64,000 nucleotides of DNA from JAGVSZ01 sp019137045 (GCA_046347635.1 JAXMFT010000013.1:62001-126000); one strand, 5' to 3'. Counted from the first letter of the stretch, positions 35,953 to 45,332 are shown. Notes: a model not told the origin generated them from the letters alone. Made by a program: numbers and translations.

Positions 35953-37119
35953 ATGAGGAGAACCGCGCTCGCACTCGCCGCCGCCCTGCCGCTCGCGTTC
36001 GCCGCGCAAGCCGCGGACAAGGTGAAGGTCGGCTTCATCAGCACGCTGTCGGGCCCCAATGCCGCCATCGGCGTGGACATCCGCGACGGCTTCAACCTCG
36101 CGGTCAAGCTCGCCGGCGGCAAGCTCGGCGGGCTGCCGGCCGAGGTGATCGTGGCCGACGACCAGCTCAACCCGGACGTCGCCAAGCAGAACGCCGACCG
36201 CATGGTGAAGCGCGACCGCGTCGACTTCGTGACCGGCACGGTGTTCTCGAACGTCGTGCTCGCGATCGCGCCGCAGGTGATCGAGTCGAAGACCTTCTTC
36301 ATCGGCCCGAACGCCGGCCCGGCGCAGTACACCGGCGCGCAGTGCAACCCGTACTTCTTCTCGTCCTCGTGGCCGAGCGAAGCGTACAGCGAGGCGGCCG
36401 GCCAGTACGTGACCCAGCGCGGGTTCAAGAGCGTCGTGTTCCTCGCGCCCAACTACCAGGGCGGCAAGGACGCCGCGAACGGGTTCAAGCGCTACTTCAA
36501 GGGCAAGCTCGCCGAGGAGATGTACACCAAGCTCGGCCAGCTCGACTACGCCGCCGAGCTGGCCCAGATCCGCGCCGCGAAGCCCGACGCGCTCTACGTC
36601 TTCTTGCCGGGCGGCATGGGCGTCAACTTCATCAAGCAGTTCGTCGCGTCGGGGATGTCGAAGGACATCCAGCTGGTGGTGCCGCTGTGGGGCTCGGACC
36701 AAGACATCATCCGCGCGGTCGGCGACCCGATGCTCGGCCTGTTCAGTCTCGGGCACTGGACGATCGACCTGGACAACGCCGCCAACCGCAAGTTCGTGGC
36801 CGAGTTCGAGAAGGCGTACAAGCGCCTGCCCACCGGCTACGCGGCGAGCGGGTACGACACCGGGCTGCTGCTCGACGCGGCGATCCGCAAGGTGAAGGGG
36901 AAGATCGAGGACAAGGAGGCGCTGCGCGCCGCCATCAAGTCCGCGGACTTCAAGAGCGTGCGCGGCGACTTCAAGTTCGGCGCGAACCAGTTCCCGGTGC
37001 AGAACTACTATCTCCAGGCGATCACCAAGAACGCCGACGGCAGGATCGTGCACAAGACGGTCGGCACCGTGCTCACCGCCCGCGGCGATGCGTACGTGCA
37101 GGACTGCAAGATGAAGTAG
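35953..37119 (+). CDS. LIV-type ABC transporter substrate-binding protein
   Basis: This 388-aa periplasmic receptor has a signal peptide (MRRTALALAAALPLAFAAQA, then ADKVKVGF). The pattern of type I periplasmic binding proteins used for branched-chain amino acids and aromatic acids follows: FISTLSGPNAAIGVDIRDG, LNPDVAKQNADRMV and FLAPNYQGGKDAANGFKRYF. Relatives in aromatic-degrading bacteria bind benzoate or other aromatic acids, which would suit this region. A 20-bp palindrome at 37141-37160 follows the gene, before the permease gene. Confidence 0.92.
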   Translation: MRRTALALAAALPLAFAAQAADKVKVGFISTLSGPNAAIGVDIRDGFNLAVKLAGGKLGGLPAEVIVADDQLNPDVAKQNADRMVKRDRVDFVTGTVFSNVVLAIAPQVIESKTFFIGPNAGPAQYTGAQCNPYFFSSSWPSEAYSEAAGQYVTQRGFKSVVFLAPNYQGGKDAANGFKRYFKGKLAEEMYTKLGQLDYAAELAQIRAAKPDALYVFLPGGMGVNFIKQFVASGMSKDIQLVVPLWGSDQDIIRAVGDPMLGLFSLGHWTIDLDNAANRKFVAEFEKAYKRLPTGYAASGYDTGLLLDAAIRKVKGKIEDKEALRAAIKSADFKSVRGDFKFGANQFPVQNYYLQAITKNADGRIVHKTVGTVLTARGDAYVQDCKMK

Positions 37120-37140
37120 GCGCCCGGCCCGCGCCGCGCG

Positions 37141-37160
37141 AGGGGTGACGCGTCACCCCT
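37141..37160. repeat. Perfect 20-bp palindrome between receptor and permease genes
   Basis: AGGGGTGACG is followed directly by its reverse complement CGTCACCCCT. In RNA this gives an 8-bp stem with a CGCG loop. Its place, 21 bp after the receptor stop and 26 bp before the livH start, is where stabilising or attenuating hairpins are common in such operons. There is no T-tract, so a plain terminator is unlikely. Confidence 0.7.
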
Positions 37161-37186
37161 TCGCTTCCCCTCCCCCGCCGCACCGT

Positions 37187-38104
37187 ATGTCCGGGATCCT
37201 GCTGCTCGAGCAATCGCTGAACGGCCTGCAGTTCGGGCTGATGCTGTTCCTGCTCGCGGCCGGGCTCACGCTCGTGTTCGGGATCATGGACATGATCAAC
37301 CTCGCCCACGGGTCGCTCTACATGGTGGGCGCGTTCCTCGCGGCCACCTTCGTCGACCTGACCGGGTCGTTCTGGCTCGCGGTGGCGCTCGCGCTCGCCG
37401 GCACCGCGCTGGTCGGGATGGCGCTCGAGGTGAGCGTGCTGCGCCGGCTCTACGCGCGCGACCACCTGTCGCAGGTGCTGGCGACCTTCGCGCTGATCCT
37501 CGTCGCGAACGAGACGGTGCGCATCGTCTGGGGGCCGCAGCTCCCGCTCGCCGCGCCGCCGGCGCTCGCCGGCCCGGTCGAGATCGTGCCCGGCCTCCAG
37601 TACTCGTCCTACCGCCTGGTCATCATCGCGGTCGGGCTCGCGGTCGCGGCCGCGCTCTACTTCGCCATCGCGCGCACGCGCGTCGGCATGCTGGTGCGCG
37701 CCGGGGCGTCCAACCGCGAGATGGCGGTGGCGATGGGGGTGAACATCAAGCGCCTCTTCACCATCGTGTTCGGCTGTGCGGCCGCGCTGTGCGCGGTCGC
37801 CGGCGCGATGCTCGGCCCGATCCTCGCGGTGCAGGTGGGAATGGGCGAGAACATCCTCATCCTCGCCTTCGTGGTGATCGTGATCGGGGGCATCGGATCG
37901 ATCCGCGGCGCGCTGGTGGGCGCGCTCCTGGTCGGCGTCGTGGACACCATGGGGCGCGCGTTCCTGCCGCACCTCCTGCGCCAGTTCCTGCGCGCGGACC
38001 TGGCCGGGGCGCTGGGCCCGGCGCTCGCGTCCATCCTCATCTACGTGCTCATGGCGGCGATCCTGTTCTGGAAGCCGCAGGGGCTCTTCCCCGCCCGAGG
38101 CTGA
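37187..38104 (+). CDS. livH: Branched-chain-type ABC transporter permease LivH
   Basis: This 305-aa membrane protein is of the LivH class. It has LTLVFGIMDMINLAHGSLYMVG near the N-terminus (read in pieces) and the coupling region ARTRVGMLVRAGASNREMA, followed by VVIVIGGIGSIRGALVGALL. The ATG at 37187 directly precedes the first hydrophobic helix; an upstream in-frame start would translate the palindrome and add a proline-rich stretch. It is followed 1 bp later by livM. Confidence 0.92.
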   Translation: MSGILLLEQSLNGLQFGLMLFLLAAGLTLVFGIMDMINLAHGSLYMVGAFLAATFVDLTGSFWLAVALALAGTALVGMALEVSVLRRLYARDHLSQVLATFALILVANETVRIVWGPQLPLAAPPALAGPVEIVPGLQYSSYRLVIIAVGLAVAAALYFAIARTRVGMLVRAGASNREMAVAMGVNIKRLFTIVFGCAAALCAVAGAMLGPILAVQVGMGENILILAFVVIVIGGIGSIRGALVGALLVGVVDTMGRAFLPHLLRQFLRADLAGALGPALASILIYVLMAAILFWKPQGLFPARG

Positions 38105-38105
38105 G

Positions 38106-39035
38106 ATGCGGCGCTGGCTTCCGTTCGCGGTGCTCGCCGCCGCGGCCGCGTTTCCGCTGGTCGCGCGGCCGCTCGGGTGGGACTTCTACATCGGCTTCGC
38201 GAGCCGCATCATGATCTACGCGCTCGCCGCCTCCAGCCTCAACCTGGTGCTCGGCTACGGCGGGATGGTCTCGTTCGGGCACGCGGCCTTCGTCGGCGCC
38301 GGGGCGTACACCGTCGCGGTCCTCATGGCCGAGGGCGTCGCCTCCGCGTGGGTCGCGTGGCCGCTCGCGGTGGCCCTGGCGGGCGCGCTGGCGGCCGCGA
38401 TCGGGGCGGTGTGCCTGCGCACGCGCGGCGTGTACTTCATCATGATCACGCTCGCGTTCGCGCAGATGATCTACTACATCGCGGTCGGCATGCGCGCCTA
38501 CGGCGGCGAGGAGGGCCTCAACCTGCCGACGCGCTCGCAGCTCGGCTTCGGGCTCGACCTCAAGGACGACGTCACTTTCTACTACCTGGTGCTCGCGATT
38601 CTCGCCGCGGCGCTCTACGCGCTGCGCCGCACCGTCGGCGCGCGCTTCGGCCGCGTGATCGAGGCGATCCGCGAGAACGAGACGCGCATGGACGCGATCG
38701 GCTTCCCGACCTACCGCTACAAGCTCGTGTGCTTCGCGCTCGGCGGCGCGCTCGCGGGGCTCGCGGGCGCGCTGCTCGCCAACCAGAACAGCTACGTGAA
38801 CCCGAACCTCCTGTACTGGACCCAGTCCGGCACGCTCATGATCATGGTGATCCTCGGCGGCGTCGGCTACCTCTACGGCGGCGTGCTCGGCGCGGTCGCC
38901 CTGCTCGTGCTCGAGGAGGTCGTGTCGGGCTACACGATCCACTGGCAGCTCGGCGTCGGCGCGGTCATGCTAGCGATCGTGCTCTTCGCCCCGCGCGGGC
39001 TGGCCGGGCTGGCGCAGGGGCGGCGCGATGGCTGA
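38106..39035 (+). CDS. livM: Branched-chain-type ABC transporter permease LivM
   Basis: This 309-aa membrane protein is of the LivM class. Typical segments are NLVLGYGGMVSFGHAAFVGAG, LCLRTRGVYFIMITLAFAQ-like sequence near 95-115, and the coupling loop VIEAIRENETRMDAIGF. It lies 1 bp after livH and overlaps livG by 8 bp, so all transport subunits are coordinately translated. Confidence 0.92.
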   Translation: MRRWLPFAVLAAAAAFPLVARPLGWDFYIGFASRIMIYALAASSLNLVLGYGGMVSFGHAAFVGAGAYTVAVLMAEGVASAWVAWPLAVALAGALAAAIGAVCLRTRGVYFIMITLAFAQMIYYIAVGMRAYGGEEGLNLPTRSQLGFGLDLKDDVTFYYLVLAILAAALYALRRTVGARFGRVIEAIRENETRMDAIGFPTYRYKLVCFALGGALAGLAGALLANQNSYVNPNLLYWTQSGTLMIMVILGGVGYLYGGVLGAVALLVLEEVVSGYTIHWQLGVGAVMLAIVLFAPRGLAGLAQGRRDG

Positions 39036-39783
39036 GGCGCTGCTGCGCGTCGAGCGCGTCGCGAAGCACTTCGGCGGTGTCGTCGCGGTCGACGCGGTCA
39101 GCCTGGAGGTCGCCGCGGGCGAGATCCACGCGCTGATCGGCCCGAACGGCGCCGGCAAGACGACCCTCGTGCACCTGCTCTCGGGCGCGCTCGCGCCCGA
39201 CGCCGGGCGCGTCCTCTTCGCAGGCGCCGACGTCACGGCGCGCGCGCTCCACGAGCGCGTCGGGCTCGGGCTCGCGCGCTCCTACCAGGTCACGAGCCTC
39301 TTCCGCGGCTTCACCGCGCTCGACAACATGGCGCTCGCCGTGCAGGCGCGCTCGGGTTCCTCGCTGCGGTTCTGGACTCCGGTCGCGTCGGAGCGCGCCC
39401 TCTTCGACGAGGCGCGCGCCGTGCTCGGCGAGATCGGGCTCGCCGGACGCGAGCGCGTGCACGCCGGCCGGCTCGCGCATGGCGAGCAGCGCGCGCTCGA
39501 GGTCGGGCTCGCGCTCGCGACCCGGCCGAAGCTCCTGTTGCTCGACGAGCCGATGGCGGGCATGGGGCCGGACGAGTCCGAGCGGCTGATCGCGCTCGTC
39601 GACGGCCTGAGGGCGCGCGTCGGGGTGCTGCTGATCGAGCACGACATGGACGCCGTGTTCCGGCTCGCCGACCGCATCTCGGTGCTCGTCAACGGCCGGG
39701 TGATCGCGACCGGCGGGCCGGAGGAGATCCGCGCGAACGCCGAGGTGAAGCGGGCGTATCTGGGCGAGGAGCAGCTCGCATGA
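39028..39783 (+). CDS. livG: Branched-chain-type ABC transporter ATPase LivG
   Basis: This 251-aa cytoplasmic ATPase has the Walker A motif GPNGAGKTTL (about 32-41) and Walker B LLLLDEPMAGM. The ABC signature is degenerate, AHGEQRALEVGLAL, as often seen in LivG. It also has a switch histidine in LIEHDMD. It pairs with LivF to energise the LivHM permease. Confidence 0.93.
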   Translation: MAEALLRVERVAKHFGGVVAVDAVSLEVAAGEIHALIGPNGAGKTTLVHLLSGALAPDAGRVLFAGADVTARALHERVGLGLARSYQVTSLFRGFTALDNMALAVQARSGSSLRFWTPVASERALFDEARAVLGEIGLAGRERVHAGRLAHGEQRALEVGLALATRPKLLLLDEPMAGMGPDESERLIALVDGLRARVGVLLIEHDMDAVFRLADRISVLVNGRVIATGGPEEIRANAEVKRAYLGEEQLA

Positions 39784-40493
39784 CCGAGCCCCTCCTGCGG
39801 GTGGAAGGCCTCGAAACCGCCTACGGCACGAGCCAGGTGCTGTTCGGCCTCGCGCTCGAGATCCGCGCCGGCGAGGTGGCAACGCTGCTCGGGCGCAACG
39901 GCATGGGCAAGACCACCACCCTGCGCTCGATCATGGGCCTCACGCCGGCGCGCGCCGGCGCGATCACCTTCCGCGGCGAACGCATCGAGCGCCGCGCGGC
40001 CGACGCGATCGCGCGCGCCGGCATCGCGCTCGTGCCGGAGGGGCGGCAGATCTTCCCCAACCTCACCGTGCGCGAGAACCTGGTCGCGTTCGCCGACAAC
40101 CGCTGCGGCGCGCGCGACCCCTGGACGCTGGAGCGCGTCTACGCGCTCTTCCCGCGGCTCGCGGAGCGCGCCGACAACCTGGGAAACCAGCTCTCGGGCG
40201 GAGAACAGCAGATGCTCGCGATCGGCCGCGCGCTGATGACCAACCCCCACCTGCTCGTCCTCGACGAGGCCACCGAGGGCCTCGCGCCCCTCATCCGCGA
40301 GGAGATCTGGCGCTGCCTCGCCGCCCTCAGGGCCGCGGGCCAGACGATCCTCGTCGTCGACAAGTACGTCGAGCGGCTCGTGCGCGTGGCCGACCGGCAC
40401 ACGATCGTCGAGCGCGGGCGCGTCGCGTGGCAGGGCAGCTCCGCCGAGCTCGACGCCGACCGCGGGCTGTGGCATCGGTATCTCGGGGTTTGA
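39780..40493 (+). CDS. livF: Branched-chain-type ABC transporter ATPase LivF
   Basis: This 237-aa ATPase has Walker A GRNGMGKTT, the signature LSGGEQQMLAIGRAL and Walker B LLVLDEATEGLAP. The histidine of the switch loop is replaced: the usual E/Q-x-x motif reads VVDKYVERL, in keeping with the LivF type. It overlaps livG by 4 bp and is the last gene of the operon; a hairpin with T-run follows at 40530. Confidence 0.93.
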   Translation: MTEPLLRVEGLETAYGTSQVLFGLALEIRAGEVATLLGRNGMGKTTTLRSIMGLTPARAGAITFRGERIERRAADAIARAGIALVPEGRQIFPNLTVRENLVAFADNRCGARDPWTLERVYALFPRLAERADNLGNQLSGGEQQMLAIGRALMTNPHLLVLDEATEGLAPLIREEIWRCLAALRAAGQTILVVDKYVERLVRVADRHTIVERGRVAWQGSSAELDADRGLWHRYLGV

Positions 40494-40529
40494 GCCCTTC
40501 GACAGCGTGCTCCCGGCGCGTCCCGCCCG

Positions 40530-40551
40530 CCCCGGCCCCGGCCGGGGTTTT
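40530..40551 (+). terminator. Rho-independent terminator after livF
   Basis: CCCCGGCC (40530-40537), a 2-nt spacer, GGCCGGGG (40540-40547) and TTTT form a GC-only stem followed by a T-run 37 bp after the livF stop. It separates the LIV operon from the aldolase gene, which has its own TATGAT hexamer at 40576. Confidence 0.65.
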
Positions 40552-40611
40552 CGTTTGCGCGGCGACGACGGCGCGTATGATGCGCATCTCGATCCGCGCC
40601 GGGAGACCCGC

Positions 40612-41394
40612 ATGTCGGCCAACCTGAAGTCCGTCGCGACGCCCGCGGTGCGCGAGCGCGTGAGCAGCGAAGAGTGGGCGGTGCGCGTCGACCTCGCCGC
40701 GGCCTACCAGCTCGCGGCGCAGTTCCGCTGGACGGACCTCATCTACACGCACTTCTCGGCGCGCGTGCCCGGCGCCGAGCATTTCCTCATCAACGCCTAC
40801 GGCCTCATGTTCGACGAGATCACCGCGTCGAACCTGGTGAAGATCGACCACGCGGGCAAGATCATCGACGATCCGACCGGCCTCGGCTACAACGAGGCCG
40901 GCTTCGTGATCCACGGCTGCGTCCACGAGGCGCGGCCGGAGATCAGCTGCGTCATCCACACGCACACGCGCGCCGGCGTCGCGGTCTCGGCGCAGAAGTG
41001 CGGGCTGCTGCCGCTCAGCCAGCACGCGACCCGCGTCATCGCGCAGCTCACCTACCACGACTACGAGGGCATCGCCCTCGAGATGGACGAGCGCACCCGG
41101 CTCGCGCGCGACCTCGGCCCGACCTCCAAGGCGATGATCCTGCGCAACCACGGCCTGCTCACGGCCGGCGAGTCGGTGCGCGAGGCCTTCGAGCTGATGT
41201 ACTACCTCGACTGCGCGTGCCAGATCCAGGTCGACGCGCTCTCCGGGGGCGTGGACAACGCGCTCCTCATGAGCGCGCAGGCGGCCCGCACCGCGGCCGA
41301 ACAGTTCGAACGCCCGGACCGCCCGTCGGTCCACAAGGACTGGCCGGCGCTGCTGCGCCTGCTCGACCGCAAGGGCGTCGACTACCGCAGCTAG
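40612..41394 (+). CDS. Class II aldolase/adducin family protein
   Basis: This 260-aa protein has the zinc-ligand motifs of class II aldolases, CVIHTHTRAGVAVSAQ (two histidines) and LRNHGLLTAGESV (the third), plus FRWTDLIYTHFSARVP at the N-terminus. Members cleave or epimerise phosphorylated sugars. This subgroup (with HFLINAYGLMFDEITASNL) is common beside organic acid transporters in proteobacteria and its substrate is unclear. The ATG follows a GGGAG ribosome site. The DAO gene follows 12 bp later. Confidence 0.88.
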   Translation: MSANLKSVATPAVRERVSSEEWAVRVDLAAAYQLAAQFRWTDLIYTHFSARVPGAEHFLINAYGLMFDEITASNLVKIDHAGKIIDDPTGLGYNEAGFVIHGCVHEARPEISCVIHTHTRAGVAVSAQKCGLLPLSQHATRVIAQLTYHDYEGIALEMDERTRLARDLGPTSKAMILRNHGLLTAGESVREAFELMYYLDCACQIQVDALSGGVDNALLMSAQAARTAAEQFERPDRPSVHKDWPALLRLLDRKGVDYRS

Positions 41395-41406
41395 CCCCCG
41401 CCGCAC

Positions 41407-42540
41407 GTGCCCGAGGCCGACATCGTCATCGTCGGGGCCGGCATCGCCGGCGCCTCCGCGGCGTACGCGCTCGCCCCGCACGCGCGGGTCGTCGTGCTCG
41501 AGCGCGAAGAGCGTCCCGGCTACCACTCGACCGGCCGCTCGGCGGCGCTCTTCTCCGCCACGTACGGCAACGCGCCGGTGCGCGCGCTCGCCCGCGCCGC
41601 GCGCGCCTTTCTCGAGTCGCCGCCGGCGGGGTTCGCCGCGAACCCGTTGCTCGCACCGCGCGGCAGCGCCGTCTACGGCGGCGCGGCGCAGGCCGACGCG
41701 CTCGCGGCGCGCTGCGCGGAGTGGCGCGCGACCGGCACCGAGGTGCGCATGCTGTCGGGCGCCGAGGTGCGCGCGCTCGTCCCGCCGCTGCGCCCCGGCG
41801 TCGCCGAGATCGGCATTCTCGAGCCGGGGGCGCGCGACATCGACGTCGACGCCCTGCACCAGGGTTTCCTGCGCGGCGCGAAGGGCGCGGGTGCGGCGTT
41901 CGTGCTGAACGCCGAGCTGCGCGCGGCCGAGTTCGGCGGCGGCCGCTGGCGGCTGCAGACGGGCGCGGGGGAGTTCGGCGCGCGCGTGCTCGTGAACGCG
42001 AGCGGCGCCTGGGCCGACGAGGTCGCACGCATTGCCGGCATCGCCCCGCTCGGCATCCGGCCCCTGCGCCGCACCGCGGTGACCTTCGAGTGCGCGCGCT
42101 TCGGGAGCCCGCAGGCCTGGCCCATGGCGGTCAACGCCGACGAGACGCTGTACTTCAAGGCGGACGCGGGGCGTTTCCTCGCCTCGCCGGCCGACCAGAC
42201 GCCGACGCCGCCGTGCGACGCCCAGCCGGAGGAGATCGACGTCGCGACGCTGCTCGACCGGCTGGAGCGCGAGACGCTGTTCGAGGTGAAGCGGCTGACG
42301 GCGAAGTGGGCGGGGCTGCGCAGCTTCGCCCCCGACCGCACGCCGGTGTGCGGGTTCGATCCGCGGCAGGCGGCCTTCTTCTGGCTCGCCGGCCAGGGCG
42401 GTTACGGGATCAAGACCTCGCCCGCGCTCTGCGCCCTCGCGGCCGCGTTGATCCTGGGGCGGCCGCTTCCCGCGGCGCTGGGCGACGAGGGGGTCGATCC
42501 GGCCGTGCTCTCGCCCGCGCGCCTGCGCGGCGGGGCCTGA
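41407..42540 (+). CDS. FAD-dependent oxidoreductase, DAO family
   Basis: This 377-aa flavoprotein has an N-terminal Rossmann motif IVIVGAGIAGASAAYALAPH and, shortly after, the stretch GYHSTGRSAALFSATYGN. The C-terminal ending FFWLAGQGGYGIKTSPAL is characteristic of DAO-type dehydrogenases. The start is GTG at 41407; no alternative ATG precedes the Rossmann motif. It is probably cotranscribed with the aldolase gene. D-amino acid, glycerol-3-phosphate or 2-hydroxyglutarate-like substrates are possible within the family. Confidence 0.87.
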   Translation: MPEADIVIVGAGIAGASAAYALAPHARVVVLEREERPGYHSTGRSAALFSATYGNAPVRALARAARAFLESPPAGFAANPLLAPRGSAVYGGAAQADALAARCAEWRATGTEVRMLSGAEVRALVPPLRPGVAEIGILEPGARDIDVDALHQGFLRGAKGAGAAFVLNAELRAAEFGGGRWRLQTGAGEFGARVLVNASGAWADEVARIAGIAPLGIRPLRRTAVTFECARFGSPQAWPMAVNADETLYFKADAGRFLASPADQTPTPPCDAQPEEIDVATLLDRLERETLFEVKRLTAKWAGLRSFAPDRTPVCGFDPRQAAFFWLAGQGGYGIKTSPALCALAAALILGRPLPAALGDEGVDPAVLSPARLRGGA

Positions 42541-42588
42541 TCGCGCCCCGGGCGCGCGGAACGCATCACGCGCGCAGCGGCGGCCGGC

Positions 42589-43797
42589 TCACCCGGACGG
42601 CTGCGCGCGCAGCAGCGGGCGCAGCGCGACGAGCCCGAGCGCGGGCCCTGGCGCGAGCGCGAGGAACAGCCACGCGGGCGGCACGCTCGCCGCGAGCGCG
42701 CTCAGGAGCTGGATGGATGCGATGGTGATCGAGAAGCCGATGCAGTTGCCGATGGTGAGCGCGGAGCCGACCAGCTGGCGCGGCGCGTAGCGCGCGTTGA
42801 GCGCGGAGAACTGCGGCGAATCGCCGACCACGACGACGCCCCAGAACACGAGGAAGGCGAGGAAGAGCGGCGTCGGCGCCCCGAACGCGAGGGGCGAGAG
42901 CACGCAGCACGCGCCCGACGCCGCGAGCTGCGCGAACGCGACGCGCGCGCTGCCCGCGCGCAGGCTGATGCGCCCCCCGACGGCGCAGCCGACGAATCCC
43001 GCCGCAATGACGACGAACGCCCAGAGCGGGACGTTCAGCCCCGCCGCGGCGCGCGCCGCGAGCACGACCGGCACGAACGCCCAGAACGCGTACAGCTCCC
43101 ACATGTGCCCGAAGTACCCGAAGCACGACGCCCGGAACTCGCGCGAGCGGAAGATCACCGCCAGCGCGCGCGGGTCGAATTTCGCGCCCCGGGCGAGGAA
43201 CGGGCCGTCGGGCACGAAGACGAGCATGACGAGCCCGCCGAGCGCCGCGAGCGCCGAGACCGCGACCAGCACGGCGCCCCACGGCAGCGCCTGACCGAGC
43301 CCGCGCAACAGGTGCGGGAAGGCCGTGCCGAGGACCAGCGCTCCGACGAGCAGGCCGAGCGCATGGCCGAGGTCGCGCTGATACCACCCGGAGGCGATCT
43401 TCATCCCGACCGGGTAGATGCCGGCGATGAAGAACCCGGTGAGAAAGCGGAACGCGAGCAGCGTGGCGAGGCCCTCGCCGAGGGCGTAGATCCCGAGATT
43501 GAAGAGCGCGCCGAGGAGCGAGCAGGCGAAGAACACGAGCCGCGGCGAGACCAGGTCCGAGAGCGCGAAGAACGCGAACGCGAGCGTGCCCGCGATGAAG
43601 CCGAGCTGCACCGCGGAAGTCGCGTAGCCGAGCGCCGCGGGCGCGAGTCCCCACGCGGCCTGCAGGTCGCCGAGCACCGCGTTGCCGGCGAACCACAGCG
43701 ACGTGCCCGCGAACTGCGAGAGCACGATCGCGGGCAGGATCCAGGACGGCCGGCGGACGGCGACGGCTCCGGCCGAGGCGCGCAGCGCGTCGTTCAC
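42589..43797 (-). CDS. Major facilitator superfamily transporter
   Basis: This 402-aa membrane protein has about 12 hydrophobic segments. MFS features are visible, such as LSQFAGTSLWFAGNAVLGDL in helix 1, FRFLTGFFIAGIYPVGMKIA and GFVGCAVGGRISLRAGSARV. The start is GTG at 43797, overlapping the stop of the SRAP gene (GTGA). The substrate cannot be told. It ends 48 bp from the convergent DAO gene; the gap has a GC hairpin but no T-run. Confidence 0.87.
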   Translation of the reverse strand: MNDALRASAGAVAVRRPSWILPAIVLSQFAGTSLWFAGNAVLGDLQAAWGLAPAALGYATSAVQLGFIAGTLAFAFFALSDLVSPRLVFFACSLLGALFNLGIYALGEGLATLLAFRFLTGFFIAGIYPVGMKIASGWYQRDLGHALGLLVGALVLGTAFPHLLRGLGQALPWGAVLVAVSALAALGGLVMLVFVPDGPFLARGAKFDPRALAVIFRSREFRASCFGYFGHMWELYAFWAFVPVVLAARAAAGLNVPLWAFVVIAAGFVGCAVGGRISLRAGSARVAFAQLAASGACCVLSPLAFGAPTPLFLAFLVFWGVVVVGDSPQFSALNARYAPRQLVGSALTIGNCIGFSITIASIQLLSALAASVPPAWLFLALAPGPALGLVALRPLLRAQPSG

Positions 43798-44510
43798 GGG
43801 TGCGGGAGCGCGATCGGCTCGATCAGCCGCGGACCCTCGGCGCCGCGGCCGTTGATCGCCGTGCTCACCGGCGCGTACCGGAAGTCGGTCGCCGCGCCCG
43901 CCACGATCGCGGCCACCCGCGCCGCATCGGTGAGCGCGGGGTCCACCCACTCCGCGTGGGCCGCCGCCGGCAGGACCACGGGCATGCGGTCGTGGACCTC
44001 GCCCACCCTGCCCGCGGCCGCGCGGGTGAGGATCGCGCAGCTCAGCGCCGCCGCCTCGGCCTCCGGCGCGCGGCGCGCGGCCATGAGCCCCGCGAAGCAG
44101 AACGGCGCGCCGTCCGCGCGGCGCATGAAGTACGGCTGCTTGTAGCGCTTCACCTCGCCGGTCGCGCGGTCGATCCGCTCCATTTCGCGCCATTCGTACC
44201 AGCCCTCGGCCGGGATCAGGCAGCGCGCGCGGCGGTACGCGTCGCGCCACATCGGCTTCGCCGCGGCCTCCTCCGAGCGCGCGTTGATCGTCGACTGCGG
44301 CGCCCGCGCCTCCTTCCACCAGTGCGGGATGAATCCCCACCGCGCCATCACGAGCTCGAGCGCGCCCGACCCCGGCGCCGCGCGCAGGATCGGCACGGGG
44401 GTGGTCGGCAGGACGTTGTAGCGCCGCTCGAACGGATCGCCGCTCGCGCGGCCGACGTGCCACGCGCGCTCGATCGCGGCGGAGTCGGGATGGACGTAGC
44501 GGCCGCACAT
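43794..44510 (-). CDS. SOS response-associated peptidase (SRAP/YedK/HMCES family)
   Basis: This 238-aa enzyme protects abasic sites in single-stranded DNA by forming a thiazolidine crosslink with its catalytic cysteine. The catalytic residues are visible: Cys2 (MCGRY), Asn76 (INARSE), Glu102 (PAEGWYEW) and His173 (EVHDRMP). It overlaps the MFS gene by 4 bp. No LexA box was recognised in the 186-bp upstream region. Confidence 0.94.
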   Translation of the reverse strand: MCGRYVHPDSAAIERAWHVGRASGDPFERRYNVLPTTPVPILRAAPGSGALELVMARWGFIPHWWKEARAPQSTINARSEEAAAKPMWRDAYRRARCLIPAEGWYEWREMERIDRATGEVKRYKQPYFMRRADGAPFCFAGLMAARRAPEAEAAALSCAILTRAAAGRVGEVHDRMPVVLPAAAHAEWVDPALTDAARVAAIVAGAATDFRYAPVSTAINGRGAEGPRLIEPIALPHP

Positions 44511-44696
44511 GACGCCATTGTCCGCGTTTCGACGCCCCGGGGACCGGGCGTGCCCGGCGGCGACCGGACCGGAACAATCTCACGCCCGCACGGGCCGGCC
44601 GCGATCCGCACGGCACTACGCCCGCTCGCGTCCCGCCGCGCGCGGGTAGAAAGGCGCTGACGCCGGCGCTGCCGGCAGCCGATTGCAGGAGGAACC

Positions 44697-45332
44697 ATGG
44701 CCATCAGACACCTCGTCGTCGCGGCGGCGGTCGCGAGTCTCGCGCTGATCGCGAGCGACGCGGACGCAAAGGGCGTCAAGTTGAGATCGAAGTCGGGCGC
44801 GAGCGCGTCGAGCGACACCGCGGCCGCGGCGAAGAAGACCGTCCGCGACGAGGACCCGGCGTTCAGCGCGGACAGCCTCAAGAAGACGAAGAAGCCCGCA
44901 GCGGACGACCGGAACGCCGACTCCGGCTCCGGCTCCGGCATCACGATCAACGCGTCGCGCATGCGGGCGTCGTCGCAGCAGGCCGCGCCTTCCGGCGGCC
45001 CGGCGATCGTCCCCGCCTCGGCGGCCGCCACACCCGCCGGCGCGGCGCCCGCCGCCGACGAGGGGGCGAAGCGCGAGCGGGCCGCGGAGCTCGCCGCCCT
45101 CCAGCGCAAATTCGACGAGGAGACCCGGGCGCGGCAGGCCGAGGCGTCGCGCCGCAAGGCGGCCGAAGCCGACGCCGAGCGCAAGCGCGCCGCCCAGCAG
45201 GAAGAGGCCCGCCGCGCGGCCGAAGCGAAGCAGCGCGAGGCGCGTCGGACGCAGCACGCCTCCGCCCCACCGGCGTGCGTCATCAAGCCGGCGATGTCGG
45301 ACGAAGACCTCGCGAAGTGTCGCGGGCGCTAA
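44697..45332 (+). CDS. Exported coiled-coil hypothetical protein
   Basis: This 211-aa protein has a signal peptide (MAIRHLVVAAAVASLALIASDADA, then KGVKLRSK). A low-complexity Ser/Ala/Pro region leads to a highly charged coiled coil at about 120-185 (AELAALQRKFDEETRARQ). It ends with a short tail containing two cysteines (PACVIKPAMSDEDLAKCRGR). The ATG follows a GCAGGAGGA ribosome site. A perfect terminator follows 37 bp after the stop, so it is a monocistronic unit on its 3' side. The function is unknown. Confidence 0.78.
   Translation: MAIRHLVVAAAVASLALIASDADAKGVKLRSKSGASASSDTAAAAKKTVRDEDPAFSADSLKKTKKPAADDRNADSGSGSGITINASRMRASSQQAAPSGGPAIVPASAAATPAGAAPAADEGAKRERAAELAALQRKFDEETRARQAEASRRKAAEADAERKRAAQQEEARRAAEAKQREARRTQHASAPPACVIKPAMSDEDLAKCRGR

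Noticed and set aside
42542..42556. GC hairpin CGCGCCC-C-GGGCGCG between convergent genes as a terminator
   Set aside because: The 1-nt spacer and absence of a T-run make it weak evidence; such palindromes are frequent at this GC content.
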